64,000 nt of DNA, taken from contig NZ_CP064686.1 of assembly GCF_023100905.1 (NCBI RefSeq), positions 7,094,001 through 7,158,000 of the forward strand, written 5' to 3'. Within the stretch, counting starts at the first letter, position 1. Each line of letters opens with the position of its first letter. Positions 33,603-42,494 of the stretch are shown in pieces. Under the pieces are notes generated by a model. The model was not told the DNA's origin, searched no databases, and saw nothing but the letters and a program-made list of their open reading frames with translations. Source of the stretch: Bradyrhizobium sp. 4. GTDB taxonomy: Bacteria > Pseudomonadota > Alphaproteobacteria > Rhizobiales > Xanthobacteraceae. The position numbers and the translations under genes were made by a program.

Positions 33603-34598
33603 ATGATCGCCTTCTCCGTGCTCGACCTCGCCCCCATCCGACAGGGCGGCGACGCATCACAAGCGTTCCATAACTCGCTCGATCTCGCGCAGCATTCGGA
33701 AGCCTGGGGCTACAAGCGCTTTTGGCTGGCCGAGCATCACAACATGACGGGCATCGCGAGTGCGGCGACGTCGGTGGTGATCGGGCATGTCGCGGGCGGC
33801 ACCAAGACGATCCGGGTCGGCTCCGGGGGGATCATGCTGCCGAACCATTCGCCGCTCGTCATCGCCGAGCAGTTCGGCACGCTGGCCTCGCTCTATCCCG
33901 GACGGATCGATCTCGGGCTCGGCCGGGCGCCCGGCACCGACCAGTTCACCGCGCGGGCGCTGCGGCGCGATCTCGCCACCAGCTCCGAGAATTTTCCGCA
34001 GGACGTGCTGGAGCTGCAGGCGTTGCTCGGCGACGTGCAGCCGAACCAGGCCATCCGGGCCGTGCCGGGCATGGGGACGAAGGTGCCGCTGTGGATCCTG
34101 GGCTCCAGCACTTTTGGCGCGCAGCTCGCAGGCATGCTCGGGCTGCCGTTCGCGTTCGCTTCACACTTCGCGCCGCAGATGATGATGCCGGCGCTGCGGG
34201 AGTATCGCGCGCGGTTCGAGCCCTCGGCACAGCTCGACAAGCCCTACGCGATGGTCGGCGTCAACGTGTTCGCCGCCGACAGCGACGCGGACGCGCAACG
34301 CATGTTCTCCTCGCTGCAGCAGCAGTTCATCAATCTGCGCCGCGGCACGCCCGGCCCGCTGCCGCCGCCGGTCGACGACATGGACGCGCTGTGGTCGCCG
34401 GCCGAAAAGGCGATGGTCGGCCAGTCGCTGTCGTGCTCGGCGGTCGGCTCGCCTGAAACGGTCGAACAGAAGCTGAAGGCGCTGATCGCTGAGACAAGCG
34501 CTGACGAATTGATGACCACGGGGCAGATCTACGACCACGCCGCGAGGCTGCGCTCGTTCGAGATTGCAGCCGGGGTAAGGGATCGGCTGGCGGGGTGA
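33603..34598 (+). CDS. LLM-class flavin-dependent oxidoreductase
   Basis: A 331-residue luciferase-like monooxygenase family protein: FSVLDLAPIRQGGDASQAFH at the start, RFWLAEHHNMTGIASAATSV, IRVGSGGIMLPNHSPLVIAE and YPGRIDLGLGRAPGTD are all classical. It uses reduced flavin and oxygen; the substrate is unknown. ATG 33603 (MIAFSVLDLAP) is the family start; an ATG at 33558 adds 15 residues. Confidence 0.9.
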   Translation: MIAFSVLDLAPIRQGGDASQAFHNSLDLAQHSEAWGYKRFWLAEHHNMTGIASAATSVVIGHVAGGTKTIRVGSGGIMLPNHSPLVIAEQFGTLASLYPGRIDLGLGRAPGTDQFTARALRRDLATSSENFPQDVLELQALLGDVQPNQAIRAVPGMGTKVPLWILGSSTFGAQLAGMLGLPFAFASHFAPQMMMPALREYRARFEPSAQLDKPYAMVGVNVFAADSDADAQRMFSSLQQQFINLRRGTPGPLPPPVDDMDALWSPAEKAMVGQSLSCSAVGSPETVEQKLKALIAETSADELMTTGQIYDHAARLRSFEIAAGVRDRLAG

Positions 34599-34636
34599 GG
34601 CCAGAGTCTGGCGCGGTCGACTTGCGATGGCGCGTC

Positions 34637-34721
34637 CGTCAGAGCGCAGCGAAGCAATCCAGAGTGCTTCTGCGGAAGCAAGTCTGGATTGCTTCGTCGC
34701 TCCGCTCCTCGCAATGACGGG
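34637..34721. repeat. Palindromic repeat, GAAGCAATCCAG family, copy 1
   Basis: Arms GAAGCAATCCAGA (34651-34663) and TCTGGATTGCTTC (34683-34695) with outer GAGCG/CGCTC pairing and an inner TGCTTC/GAAGCA hairpin. A second copy lies at 57861-57945. This hairpin family is scattered in Bradyrhizobium intergenic DNA (recollection). Confidence 0.8.
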
Positions 34722-34726
34722 TCGCC

Positions 34727-35602
34727 CTAATCCGGAAAGCCGAACAGCCTTGCCGGATTGTGCACCAATATCTTTTCCAGCTCCGCCTGGTCGGGCGCGT
34801 AGCGATACATCAGCTCGAGCAGATCGGCGTCGTTGGGCGGCTGCTTCACCGAGACCGGATGCGGCCAGTCGCTGGCCCAGACGCAGTGGTCGAGGGCCGC
34901 CTCGATATAGGCGCGCGCGATCGGGATGACGTCGTCGTAGGGCGGCCCAAGCTTCGAGGTCTTCTCGCCGAGCGACAGCATCACCCAGAAATTGCCCTTG
35001 GCGAGCAGCTCCAGCATCTTGCGCAGGTTCGGATCGTTTCTGCCGGCTTCCGGATCGGGCCGTGCCATGTGGTCGATCAGCACGGGCACGTCGAGATTCT
35101 CGTATTTGGCGACGCTGGAGACGATGCCGTCCTTCTCGGGCTGGATCTTGACGTACCAGCCGAGCTCGCGGATGCGCGCGATCGCGCGGGCGAAATCGGC
35201 ATCCGACAGCACGGCGCCGAGCTCCTGGCGGAAGCTGAAGCGCGCGCCGCGGACCCCAGCATCATGCAGCTTGGCGAGATATGCGTCGTTCGCCTCCGCG
35301 AACACCAGCGCGTTGGCGCAGCCGCGATAGTTCGGGCCCATCGCGGCGAGACCGTCGAGCACGACGGCATGGTCGGCGCCATAGGTGGTGGTCTGCACGA
35401 TGACGCCGCGCTCGATGCCGAGCGTCTTGTGCACGCGCAGCGCCGCTTCCCAAGTCGCGGTCGGCATCCGATAGGCCGCACCGGGTCGTTCCGGATATTT
35501 GTCGATGGGGCCGAGCACGTGAAACTGGCTGTCGACGGTTTTGGGCGGCGGCGCCTTGACCGGGCGGCGCGGGTTCGGGTCGAACGGCAGATAGGTCGGC
35601 AT
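34727..35602 (-). CDS. TIM-barrel amidohydrolase, 2-pyrone-4,6-dicarboxylate-hydrolase-like
   Basis: A 291-residue amidohydrolase-2 protein: DSQFHVLGPIDKYPERPGAA, the Gly/Arg strand GVRGARFSFRQELGAVLSDA, PVLIDHMARPDPEAG and DHCVWASDWPHPVSVKQPP. LigI-type hydrolases cleave cyclic esters of aromatic breakdown. Last gene in the 39331-to-34727 catabolic operon, suggesting it opens or decarboxylates a ring-derived intermediate. Confidence 0.85.
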   Translation of the reverse strand: MPTYLPFDPNPRRPVKAPPPKTVDSQFHVLGPIDKYPERPGAAYRMPTATWEAALRVHKTLGIERGVIVQTTTYGADHAVVLDGLAAMGPNYRGCANALVFAEANDAYLAKLHDAGVRGARFSFRQELGAVLSDADFARAIARIRELGWYVKIQPEKDGIVSSVAKYENLDVPVLIDHMARPDPEAGRNDPNLRKMLELLAKGNFWVMLSLGEKTSKLGPPYDDVIPIARAYIEAALDHCVWASDWPHPVSVKQPPNDADLLELMYRYAPDQAELEKILVHNPARLFGFPD

Positions 35603-35615
35603 ACGCGAAACTCCC

Positions 35616-36008
35616 TCAGTCGATTACGGCGGTGAAGTCACACTGCACCAGCGCGCCGCCATCCATGTTGTCCATCGGCAGCGCGTGGCGCGCCGGGCGC
35701 GAATGCTCGTCCGGAAACATCTTCAGCCACTCGACATTCACGGGCGCGCGCTGCGTGCGATCCTTCAGCCACACCGTCATCTTGATGATGTCGTCCGTGG
35801 TGCCGCCGGCAGCCTCGACCGTCGCCTTCATATGCGCGAACATGTTGGCGCATTGCGCCTCCAGGCTCTCGGGCATCGCGCCAGCCGCATCGCGGCCGAG
35901 GATGACGCCCGACATCACGAGATTGCCGATGCGGCAGGCGTTCGGAATCGGGTTGGCGTGCTTGAAGCCGCCGATATGGATGCTCTTGCGCCGCGTGTGA
36001 CCGGTCAT
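35616..36008 (-). CDS. RidA family (2-aminomuconate-deaminase-like) protein
   Basis: A 130-residue YjgF/YER057c/UK114 family protein: ACRIGNLVMSGVILGRDAAG, NMFAHMKATVEAAGGTTDDI and IKMTVWLKDRTQRAPVNVEW. Relatives include 2-aminomuconate deaminase of aminophenol and anthranilate paths as well as general enamine/imine deaminases. AGGGAG precedes ATG 36008. Position between the hydratase and amidohydrolase supports a catabolic role. Confidence 0.85.
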   Translation of the reverse strand: MTGHTRRKSIHIGGFKHANPIPNACRIGNLVMSGVILGRDAAGAMPESLEAQCANMFAHMKATVEAAGGTTDDIIKMTVWLKDRTQRAPVNVEWLKMFPDEHSRPARHALPMDNMDGGALVQCDFTAVID

Positions 36009-36033
36009 GATGCGCTCCCTCTTGCTTATTGGT

Positions 36034-36837
36034 TCAGACGAACTGGCACGACACCGAGCCGAACGCGCCATAGTCGGCATGGAACGTGTCGCCGCGGCGG
36101 ATGTCGACCGGCCGCGTGAACGATCCCGCCAGCACCACCTCGCCGGCGGCGAGATGTTCGTCATGCGGCGCGAGGCGGTTGGCGAGCCAGGCAATGCCAT
36201 TGGCGGGATGATTGAGCACGCCGGCGGCAAGGCCGGTTTCCTCGACCTCGCCGTTGCGGAACAGCAGCGCGCCGATCCAGCGCATGTCCGCATCCATCGG
36301 ACGGAACGGCCGGCCGCCAAGCACCAGCGCGGCGTTCGCCGCGTTGTCCGAGATCGTGTCCATGACTTTTCGCGCCTTGCCGGTCTGGGGATCGACGCGG
36401 TTCATACGCGTCTCCAGGATCTCCAGTGCGGGCGTGACGTAGTCGGTGGCGTTGAGCACGTCGAAGATGGTGCAATCGGGCCCACGCAGCGGCGCCTTCA
36501 GCACGAAGGCGAGCTCGACCTCGATGCGCGGCGCGTGAAAGCGGTCGAACGGAATGGGCGTGGCATCGGCATAGAACATGTCGGCGAACAGCACGCCGTA
36601 GTCCGGCTCCGAAATGCCGACCGCGTTCTGCATCGCCTTCGAGGTCAGGCCGATCTTGTGGCCCTTGATGACCCGGCCGCGTCCGAGCTGGAGTTTTGTC
36701 CAGGCGCGCTGAACGGCATAGGCATCCTCGATGCTGAAATCGGGATAGTCTTTGGTGAACATCGTGATCAGCGTCTTGGTGCGCTCGGCCTCGTCGAGGC
36801 GCGCGGCAAGGCGTTCGATCGTGGCAGTATCCAGCAT
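36034..36837 (-). CDS. hpaH: 2-oxo-hepta-3-ene-1,7-dioate hydratase family protein
   Basis: A 267-residue protein of the hydratase/decarboxylase family (HpaH, MhpD, 4-oxalocrotonate decarboxylase): GHKIGLTSKAMQNAVGISEP, PRIEVELAFVLKAPLRG, and GLAAGVLNHPANGIAWLANR. Within this family, sequence alone does not separate hydratase from decarboxylase, so the symbol is tentative. Follows the FAH-family gene by three bases, as in homoprotocatechuate clusters. Confidence 0.85.
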   Translation of the reverse strand: MLDTATIERLAARLDEAERTKTLITMFTKDYPDFSIEDAYAVQRAWTKLQLGRGRVIKGHKIGLTSKAMQNAVGISEPDYGVLFADMFYADATPIPFDRFHAPRIEVELAFVLKAPLRGPDCTIFDVLNATDYVTPALEILETRMNRVDPQTGKARKVMDTISDNAANAALVLGGRPFRPMDADMRWIGALLFRNGEVEETGLAAGVLNHPANGIAWLANRLAPHDEHLAAGEVVLAGSFTRPVDIRRGDTFHADYGAFGSVSCQFV

Positions 36838-36840
36838 GGC

Positions 36841-37701
36841 TTAACTCTCCGCGGCCACGGTATTGCGCAGCACGCCGATGCGACTGGATTCGACCTCGAC
36901 GACATCACCGACTTTCAGCCAGCGCGGCGGGTCGAAGCGGGCGCCCGCCCCGGTCGGCGTGCCCGTCACGATCATGTCGCCGGGCTTCAGCGTCGCAAAG
37001 GTCGAGAGATAGGAGATCAGAAAGTCGAACGGGAACATCAGCCGCTCGGTGGTGTCCTGCTGTCGCACCTCGCCGTTGACGCGCGTGATGATGTCATGAG
37101 GGCCGCGCGGGTCGAGCTCGTCCGATGTGACGATCCAGGGACCGATGCTGCCGGAGCGGTCGAAATTCTTGCCCTGCGTGACGTTGAACTTGCCGTGACG
37201 CAGCCAGTCGCGGATCGTGCCCTCGTTGCACAAGGTCATGCCGAAGATGTGCGCCCAGGCCTTTTCGCGCGGGATGTGGCGGCCTCCCTGGCCGATCACG
37301 ATGACAAGCTCGCCTTCGTAATCGAGCTGGTCGGACACATGAGGCTTTTCCAGCGGCTGGCCGGAGCCCGTCATCGAGGACATGCTACGCACGAACAGGC
37401 TGGGATATTTGGGCAGGTCGGAGCTGTCTTTATACTCCGCATTGCGCTCGGCGTAGTTGACGCCGATGCACCAGAGCTTTTCCGGCGCCAGCACCGGCGG
37501 CAGCAGCACGAGATTGTCGAGCGCGTAGTCCGGCTTTTGTCCGGCGACGGCCTCCTGCGCGTCAGCCAGCGCATTGGCCGCGATCAGCGCCCTCACATCG
37601 GAGAAGTCGCGGCCAATCCGCCGGGTCAGATCGACGACACCGCCTTCGATGGCGGCACCATAGCGCGGCTCTCCGTCCAGGAGATAGCTTATGAGTCGCA
37701 T
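36841..37701 (-). CDS. Fumarylacetoacetate hydrolase family protein
   Basis: A 286-residue enzyme of the FAH/HpaG family: IGVNYAERNAEYKD, the metal-site motif (YEGELVIVIGQGGRHIPREK), GKNFDRSGSIGPWIVTSDEL and MIVTGTPTGAGARFDPPRWL. It likely cleaves or isomerises a ring-fission product using Mg. ATG 37701 has GGAG seven bases upstream; the track of this frame continues 26 codons upstream without support. Core gene of the operon. Confidence 0.88.
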   Translation of the reverse strand: MRLISYLLDGEPRYGAAIEGGVVDLTRRIGRDFSDVRALIAANALADAQEAVAGQKPDYALDNLVLLPPVLAPEKLWCIGVNYAERNAEYKDSSDLPKYPSLFVRSMSSMTGSGQPLEKPHVSDQLDYEGELVIVIGQGGRHIPREKAWAHIFGMTLCNEGTIRDWLRHGKFNVTQGKNFDRSGSIGPWIVTSDELDPRGPHDIITRVNGEVRQQDTTERLMFPFDFLISYLSTFATLKPGDMIVTGTPTGAGARFDPPRWLKVGDVVEVESSRIGVLRNTVAAES

Positions 37702-37744
37702 GGTCGTTCTCCAATGGTCTTGAGGTGCGGCCGGGGCAGCGCGT

Positions 37745-38362
37745 TCAGTCTTTCGATTTGGGAGTCTGGAACACGCCACGCAGCGTCACGAGCTCGCCGA
37801 GTCGGGCGTAACGCGGCCCGCCGATGCGCGCGATCGGATCGAGTGCCGCAGTCTCGACCTTGCCGTCGTTCACGAGGCCGTCGCGCAGGTGGAACATCAC
37901 GACTTCGCCGACGATGAGGCGGCTGCGGGCATCGCCGAATTCGAGGCACTGCCGGAAGCGGCATTCCATCGCGACGGGTGCAATGCCAAGACGCGGCACC
38001 TTGATGCGCTCGCTCGCGATCGTCTCAAGGCCAAGCTCCGCGACCTCGCTGATCTCAGGCGGATGCTCGACCGATGAGTCGTGCACGGCCTGCATCAGCG
38101 GGGTGTCGGCGATGTGGATGACGTATTCCTCGGTGTCGAGGATGTTGTGCGCGGTGTCCTTGTAGTCCGCGCCCTTGCGGCCGACGCTGATGGCCAACAT
38201 CGGCGGTTTCTGCGAAACGAAGGTGAAGGCGCTGAACGGCGCGAGGTTGAGCACGCCCGCGCGCGACAGGCTCGTCACCCAGGCGATCGGACGCGGCACC
38301 ACGATGCCGGTCATCAGCCGGTAGATGCGCTCGGCGCCGAGCTCGGTGGGGTCGATCCGCAT
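37745..38362 (-). CDS. Flavin reductase family protein
   Basis: A 205-residue FMN-binding split-barrel reductase: LMTGIVVPRPIAWVTSLSRA, NLAPFSAFTFVSQKPPMLAI and VGEVVMFHLRDGLVNDGKVE. Such proteins reduce FMN for a two-component monooxygenase, but no oxygenase partner is visible in the window; the LLM protein at 33603 is a theoretical partner on the other strand. Member of the catabolic operon. Confidence 0.85.
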   Translation of the reverse strand: MRIDPTELGAERIYRLMTGIVVPRPIAWVTSLSRAGVLNLAPFSAFTFVSQKPPMLAISVGRKGADYKDTAHNILDTEEYVIHIADTPLMQAVHDSSVEHPPEISEVAELGLETIASERIKVPRLGIAPVAMECRFRQCLEFGDARSRLIVGEVVMFHLRDGLVNDGKVETAALDPIARIGGPRYARLGELVTLRGVFQTPKSKD

Positions 38363-38365
38363 CGA

Positions 38366-39331
38366 TCAATCCGCCTTGATGTTGGCCTTGCGCACGATCG
38401 GAATCCATTTGGCGTCCTCGCGCGCGAGATAAGCCTTGAATTCGTCGGGCGTCATCGCGACGGCTTCCCCGCCGAGCTTCTCGAACTTGTCGACCACGGC
38501 GGGATCCTTCAGAATCGCGGTCAGCGCCTCGTGCAGCTTGTCGATCACGAACGCCGGCGTGCCTGCCGGCGCGAACAGGCCGGTGAAGGTCTGGCCGTCA
38601 AAATCCTTGTAACCAAGCTCGGCGAAGGTCGGCACGTCGGGCAGCGACTTCAGGCGGTGCGGGCTGGTGACGGCCAGCGCCCGGAACAGGCCGGCCTTGA
38701 TGTGCTGCAGGCTGACCGTGAGCTGGTCGAACGCGAACTGCACCTGCCCGCCCAGGAGATCGTTGACCGCGGGCGCATTGCCACGATAGTGCGCGGTCAC
38801 CCATTGCAGGTCGAGGCTGGACTGCATCAGCTCGCTGAGCAGATGGTTGGTGGTGCCGGGACCGGGCGAGGCCATCGTCAGCTTGCCCGGCTCGCGCTTG
38901 GCGAGGTCGATGAATTCCTTGAAATTCGTCGCCTGCACCGACGGATGCACCTCGAGCACCAGGGGCGTCATCGAGATCGTCGTGATCGGCAGGAAGTCCT
39001 TCTTCCAATTGTAGGCGTCGCGCTTGTTGATTTCGGTTGCGAACAGCACCGGACCGTTGGCGCCGACGAACAGCGTGTAGCCATCGGGCGCGGATTTCGC
39101 GAAGGCCTCGCCCGCGATCATGCCGCCGGCACCCGCCTTGTTCTCGATGATGAAGGGCTGGCCGAGCTTTTCCTGAAGCTTGTCGGCGATGATGCGCGCG
39201 GCGCTGTCGACATTGCCGCCGGCCGGATAGGGCACGATCAGCTTGACGTTGCGCAACGGCCATTGCTGGCCCGACGCCGGTCCCGTCAACATCGCCGCTG
39301 CGGCAGCTATGGCAATCCAGATTAATCTCAT
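38366..39331 (-). CDS. Bug/TctC-family tripartite tricarboxylate transporter binding protein
   Basis: A 321-residue periplasmic protein with a signal peptide (MRLIWIAIAAAAAMLTGPAS) and the Bug-family pattern: VKLIVPYPAGGNVDSAARII, FIIENKAGAGGMIAGEAFAK and GTTNHLLSELMQ. It captures an organic acid, probably the substrate of this operon. The membrane subunits TctA/TctB are not in the window. First gene of the minus-strand operon, divergent from the IclR regulator. Confidence 0.9.
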   Translation of the reverse strand: MRLIWIAIAAAAAMLTGPASGQQWPLRNVKLIVPYPAGGNVDSAARIIADKLQEKLGQPFIIENKAGAGGMIAGEAFAKSAPDGYTLFVGANGPVLFATEINKRDAYNWKKDFLPITTISMTPLVLEVHPSVQATNFKEFIDLAKREPGKLTMASPGPGTTNHLLSELMQSSLDLQWVTAHYRGNAPAVNDLLGGQVQFAFDQLTVSLQHIKAGLFRALAVTSPHRLKSLPDVPTFAELGYKDFDGQTFTGLFAPAGTPAFVIDKLHEALTAILKDPAVVDKFEKLGGEAVAMTPDEFKAYLAREDAKWIPIVRKANIKAD

Positions 39332-39450
39332 GTTAACCTCCCGGCGGCGCTTCCAATTTTACGTCGATTTGCCTGACGTCGTACACGGCATCTCGATTCG
39401 GAGCGCAATCTCCAGATGCGCGCTTTACCTGTCGAGTGAATTGTGGCGTT

Positions 39451-39471
39451 CTTGTCCATATTATGGACAAG
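39451..39471. promoter_or_regulatory. Perfect palindrome over the IclR start, candidate operator
   Basis: Ten-base arms CTTGTCCATA and TATGGACAAG around a single T. The right arm contains the ATG at 39463. It is 120 bases upstream of the divergent transporter gene, well placed for control of both genes by the IclR protein. Confidence 0.7.
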
Positions 39472-40263
39472 ACGACTTCCGCGAAATCCGCCCGCCGCAT
39501 GACAGAACCGCGACAGGGCGCGCAGGCGATCCGGCGCGCGCTGGCGGTGCTGCGCATTCTCGCCGCAGGCCGCGAAGACGGCGTGCCACTGGCCGAGGTG
39601 GTGCGGGCGACCGGCCTCACCCGCCCGACCGTGCACCGCATCGTCCACGTGCTGATCGAGGAAGGCATCGTCGAACGGCATGACCGGACCGGCCGCTACG
39701 CGATCGGCAATCAGGTGCCGGAGCTCGCACTCGCACGGGCCCGGCCGTCGCGGCTGCTGATCGCCGCAAATCCGTCGCTGCAACGCGCCTCGACCGAGAT
39801 CGGCGACACGCTGTTCCTGACGGTGCGGACCGGCAACGACACGCTGTGCGTCGATCGCAGGATCGGTGTCTATCCGATCCAGGTGCTGTCCATCGAGGTC
39901 GGCGCGCGCCGACCGCTCGGCGTCTCCAGCGCGGGCGTCGCCATCCTCGCCGCGATGCCGGCGCAGGACGCGCGAAAAATCGTCGCGGCCAACGAGAAGA
40001 GGCTGGAGGCCTACCGCACCGACGCTGCGACGGTGCTGGGCCAGGTCACCGCCGCAAGACGGCTGGGATACGGCATGAGGGAAATTGGTCTCGTGCAGGG
40101 CACGAAATCGATCTCGACCTGGATCAAGACGCCCGACGGCCGCCCCGCTGCCGCGATGACCGTCTCCGCCGTTCGGACGAGGCTCGGCCCGCGCCGCGAA
40201 CAGGAGGTCGCGGAGATCTTGCTGCGGGAAGCGCGCATCATCGAGCAGGCCATTCGCGGCTAG
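39463..40263 (+). CDS. IclR family transcriptional regulator
   Basis: A 266-residue regulator: N-terminal winged HTH (AIRRALAVLRILAAGREDGV; VVRATGLTRPTVHRIVHVLI) and the C-terminal IclR effector domain (VRTGNDTLCVDRRIGVYPIQ; RPLGVSSAGVAILAAM). The ATG at 39463 lies within a palindrome; an ATG at 39499 (MTEPRQGAQ) would leave the operator clear of the coding region and is a fair alternative. Likely controls the divergent ring-cleavage operon. Confidence 0.9.
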   Translation: MDKTTSAKSARRMTEPRQGAQAIRRALAVLRILAAGREDGVPLAEVVRATGLTRPTVHRIVHVLIEEGIVERHDRTGRYAIGNQVPELALARARPSRLLIAANPSLQRASTEIGDTLFLTVRTGNDTLCVDRRIGVYPIQVLSIEVGARRPLGVSSAGVAILAAMPAQDARKIVAANEKRLEAYRTDAATVLGQVTAARRLGYGMREIGLVQGTKSISTWIKTPDGRPAAAMTVSAVRTRLGPRREQEVAEILLREARIIEQAIRG

Positions 40264-40300
40264 GCGCCGCTGTCAATGGGCTGACGCAGCGCGCCTTTTT
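40263..40300 (+). terminator. Intrinsic terminator after the IclR gene
   Basis: GGCGCCGCTG pairs with CAGCGCGCC (one bulge) and is followed by TTTTTG. It separates the IclR gene from metY. Confidence 0.6.
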
Positions 40301-40344
40301 GTGGCACAAGAGCCGCCTCCGCCGACCGAGCAACGAGGCCACGC

Positions 40345-41640
40345 ATGCCCGCGCCAAAACCGCCCGCCTTCGAGACCCTGAGCCTGCATGCGGGCCAGCA
40401 TCCGGATCCCACGACCGGCGCCCGCGCCGTGCCGATCTACCAGACCACGTCCTACGTGTTCCAGGATTCCGATCACGCCGCCGCGCTGTTCAACCTCGAG
40501 CGCGCCGGCCACATCTACACGCGCATCTCCAATCCGACTACGGGTGTGCTCGAGGAACGGCTTGCGGCGCTGGAAGGCGGCGTCGGCGCGATCTGCACCG
40601 CGAGCGGCATGGCCGCGCTGCATCTCGCCATCGCGACGCTCCTGAACGCCGGCGACCATATCGTCGCGTCGAGCTCGCTCTATGGCGGCACCATCAATTT
40701 GCTGGCGCACACGCTGCCGCGCTTCGGCATCGCCACAACGTTCGTGAAACCGCGCGATCTCGACGCCTTCCGCGCGGCGATCAAGCCGAACACGAAGCTG
40801 GTGATCGGCGAGACCATCGGCAATCCCGGGCTGGAGGTGCTGGACATTCCGAAGGTCGCGGCGATCGCGCATGACGCGAAGATTCCGCTGCTGATCGACA
40901 ACACTTTTGCCACGCCCTATCTCAGCCGTCCGATCGAGCTCGGCGCCGACATCGTCATGCATTCGGCAACCAAATGGATCGGCGGCCACGGCATCGCGAT
41001 CGGCGGCGCCATCGTCGACGGCGGCCGTTTCGACTGGCGCGCGTCGGGGAAGTTCGGCGTGCTGACCGAGCCCTATGGCGGCTATCACGGCATCGTCTTC
41101 GACGAGCAGTTCGGCACCGCCGCCTTCATCATGCGCGCGCGCACCGAAGGCCTGCGCGATTTCGGCGCCTGCCTGTCGCCGACCAACGCGTTTCAGCTGT
41201 TGCAGGGCGTCGAGACGCTCGGCGTGCGCATGGACCGCCACATCCAGAACACGCACCTCGTGCTGGAAGCGCTGAAAGCCAACAAGGCCGTGGATTGGGT
41301 GCTGCATCCCTCGCTCGAGGACCACACGGACTACCAGCTCGCAAAGACGCTGCTGCCGCGCGGCGCCGGCTCGATCGTCTCCTTCGGCATCAAGGGCGGC
41401 CGGCCCGCGGGGCGCAAGTTCATCGAATCGCTGCGCATGATCAGTCATCTCGCCAATGTCGGTGACGCCAAGACGCTGGTGATCCACCCGGCCTCGACCA
41501 CGCATCAGCAGATGGACGCCGAGCAGCTCAAGGCCTCCGGCATCGGCGAGGAGCTGGTGCGGCTCTCGGTCGGCATCGAGACCGCAAGCGACATCATCGA
41601 CGATCTCGCGCAGGCGCTGCGCATCTCGCAAAAGGTCTGA
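40345..41640 (+). CDS. metY: O-acetylhomoserine aminocarboxypropyltransferase
   Basis: PLP enzyme that makes homocysteine from O-acetylhomoserine and sulfide (431 residues). Landmarks: ETLSLHAGQHPDPTTGARAV, YTRISNPTTGVLEERLAALE, PLLIDNTFATPYLSRPIELG and the PLP lysine segment VMHSATKWIGGHG. The long C-terminal part (IHPASTTHQQMD) is typical of MetY rather than of cystathionine gamma-synthase. No SAM riboswitch is visible upstream. The downstream hydrolase is four bases away. Confidence 0.93.
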   Translation: MPAPKPPAFETLSLHAGQHPDPTTGARAVPIYQTTSYVFQDSDHAAALFNLERAGHIYTRISNPTTGVLEERLAALEGGVGAICTASGMAALHLAIATLLNAGDHIVASSSLYGGTINLLAHTLPRFGIATTFVKPRDLDAFRAAIKPNTKLVIGETIGNPGLEVLDIPKVAAIAHDAKIPLLIDNTFATPYLSRPIELGADIVMHSATKWIGGHGIAIGGAIVDGGRFDWRASGKFGVLTEPYGGYHGIVFDEQFGTAAFIMRARTEGLRDFGACLSPTNAFQLLQGVETLGVRMDRHIQNTHLVLEALKANKAVDWVLHPSLEDHTDYQLAKTLLPRGAGSIVSFGIKGGRPAGRKFIESLRMISHLANVGDAKTLVIHPASTTHQQMDAEQLKASGIGEELVRLSVGIETASDIIDDLAQALRISQKV

Positions 41641-41644
41641 CACC

Positions 41645-42427
41645 ATGAAGCTCTCCGTCAACCGCGCCGAGGTGCTGGTCGCAACCGGCGGCCGCGACTT
41701 CGACAAGGCCCTGCCCGCGGTCGTCTTCCTCCATGGCGCCGGCTTCGATCATTCGACCTGGGCGCTGCACACGCGCTGGTTCGCCCATCACCGCTTTGGC
41801 GTGCTGGCCCCTGATCTGCCCGGTCACGGCCGCTCCCCCGGACCTTCGCTCGGCAGCATCGCCGAGATGGCCGACTGGACGGCGGCCCTGCTCGATGCGG
41901 CCGGAGTTACGAAAGCGCATCTGATCGGCCATTCCATGGGATCGCTGATCTCGCTGGAGACGGCCGCACGTCACCCCGACAAGGTGTCCGCGCTCAGCCT
42001 GATCGGCACGGCCGCGACCATGACGGTCGGCCCGGATCTGCTCAAGGCGGCCGAAGCCAATTCGCAGGATGCAAACGACATGGTCTCGATCTGGGGCCTC
42101 GGCTTCAACGCCGAGCTCGGCGGCAGCCTCGCGCCGGGCCTGTGGATGCATGGCGGCGCGCAGGCCGTGTTGAAGCATTGCGAGCCGGGCGTGCTGTTCA
42201 GGGATTTATCAGCCTGCAATGCTTACGCGAATGCGCTTCAAGCAGCCGCGAGCGTGACGGTGCCCACGACGCTCATCCTCGGCGAGCGGGACATGATGAC
42301 TCCGGTGAAGGCCGGCAAGGCACTTGCCGCGGCGATCCCGCATGCGAAGACCGTCGTGGTGCCGGGCGCCGGCCACATGATCATGGCCGAACGCCCGGAT
42401 GAATTGCTCGTTGCGCTACGGAACTGA
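41645..42427 (+). CDS. Alpha/beta hydrolase
   Basis: A 260-residue hydrolase: VVFLHGAGFDHSTWALHTRW, the nucleophile elbow LIGHSMGSLISLETAARHP, the acid in LILGERDMMTPVKAGK, and VVPGAGHMIMAERP with the catalytic histidine. It is four bases after metY, thus co-transcribed. The substrate is unknown; a role in methionine precursor chemistry (homoserine acetyltransferases share the fold) is conceivable but not supported by motifs. Confidence 0.87.
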   Translation: MKLSVNRAEVLVATGGRDFDKALPAVVFLHGAGFDHSTWALHTRWFAHHRFGVLAPDLPGHGRSPGPSLGSIAEMADWTAALLDAAGVTKAHLIGHSMGSLISLETAARHPDKVSALSLIGTAATMTVGPDLLKAAEANSQDANDMVSIWGLGFNAELGGSLAPGLWMHGGAQAVLKHCEPGVLFRDLSACNAYANALQAAASVTVPTTLILGERDMMTPVKAGKALAAAIPHAKTVVVPGAGHMIMAERPDELLVALRN

Positions 42428-42494
42428 CAGGATCAATCGTCCGTCTTGCGCGTTGCGGTCAGACATCCCTGTGAATTGCAGAGGGAACTGGACC

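Noticed and set aside
40264..40344. Possible SAM-II riboswitch in front of metY
   Set aside because: The leader is only 81 bases, most of it an intrinsic terminator, and the conserved SAM-II core sequence is not there.
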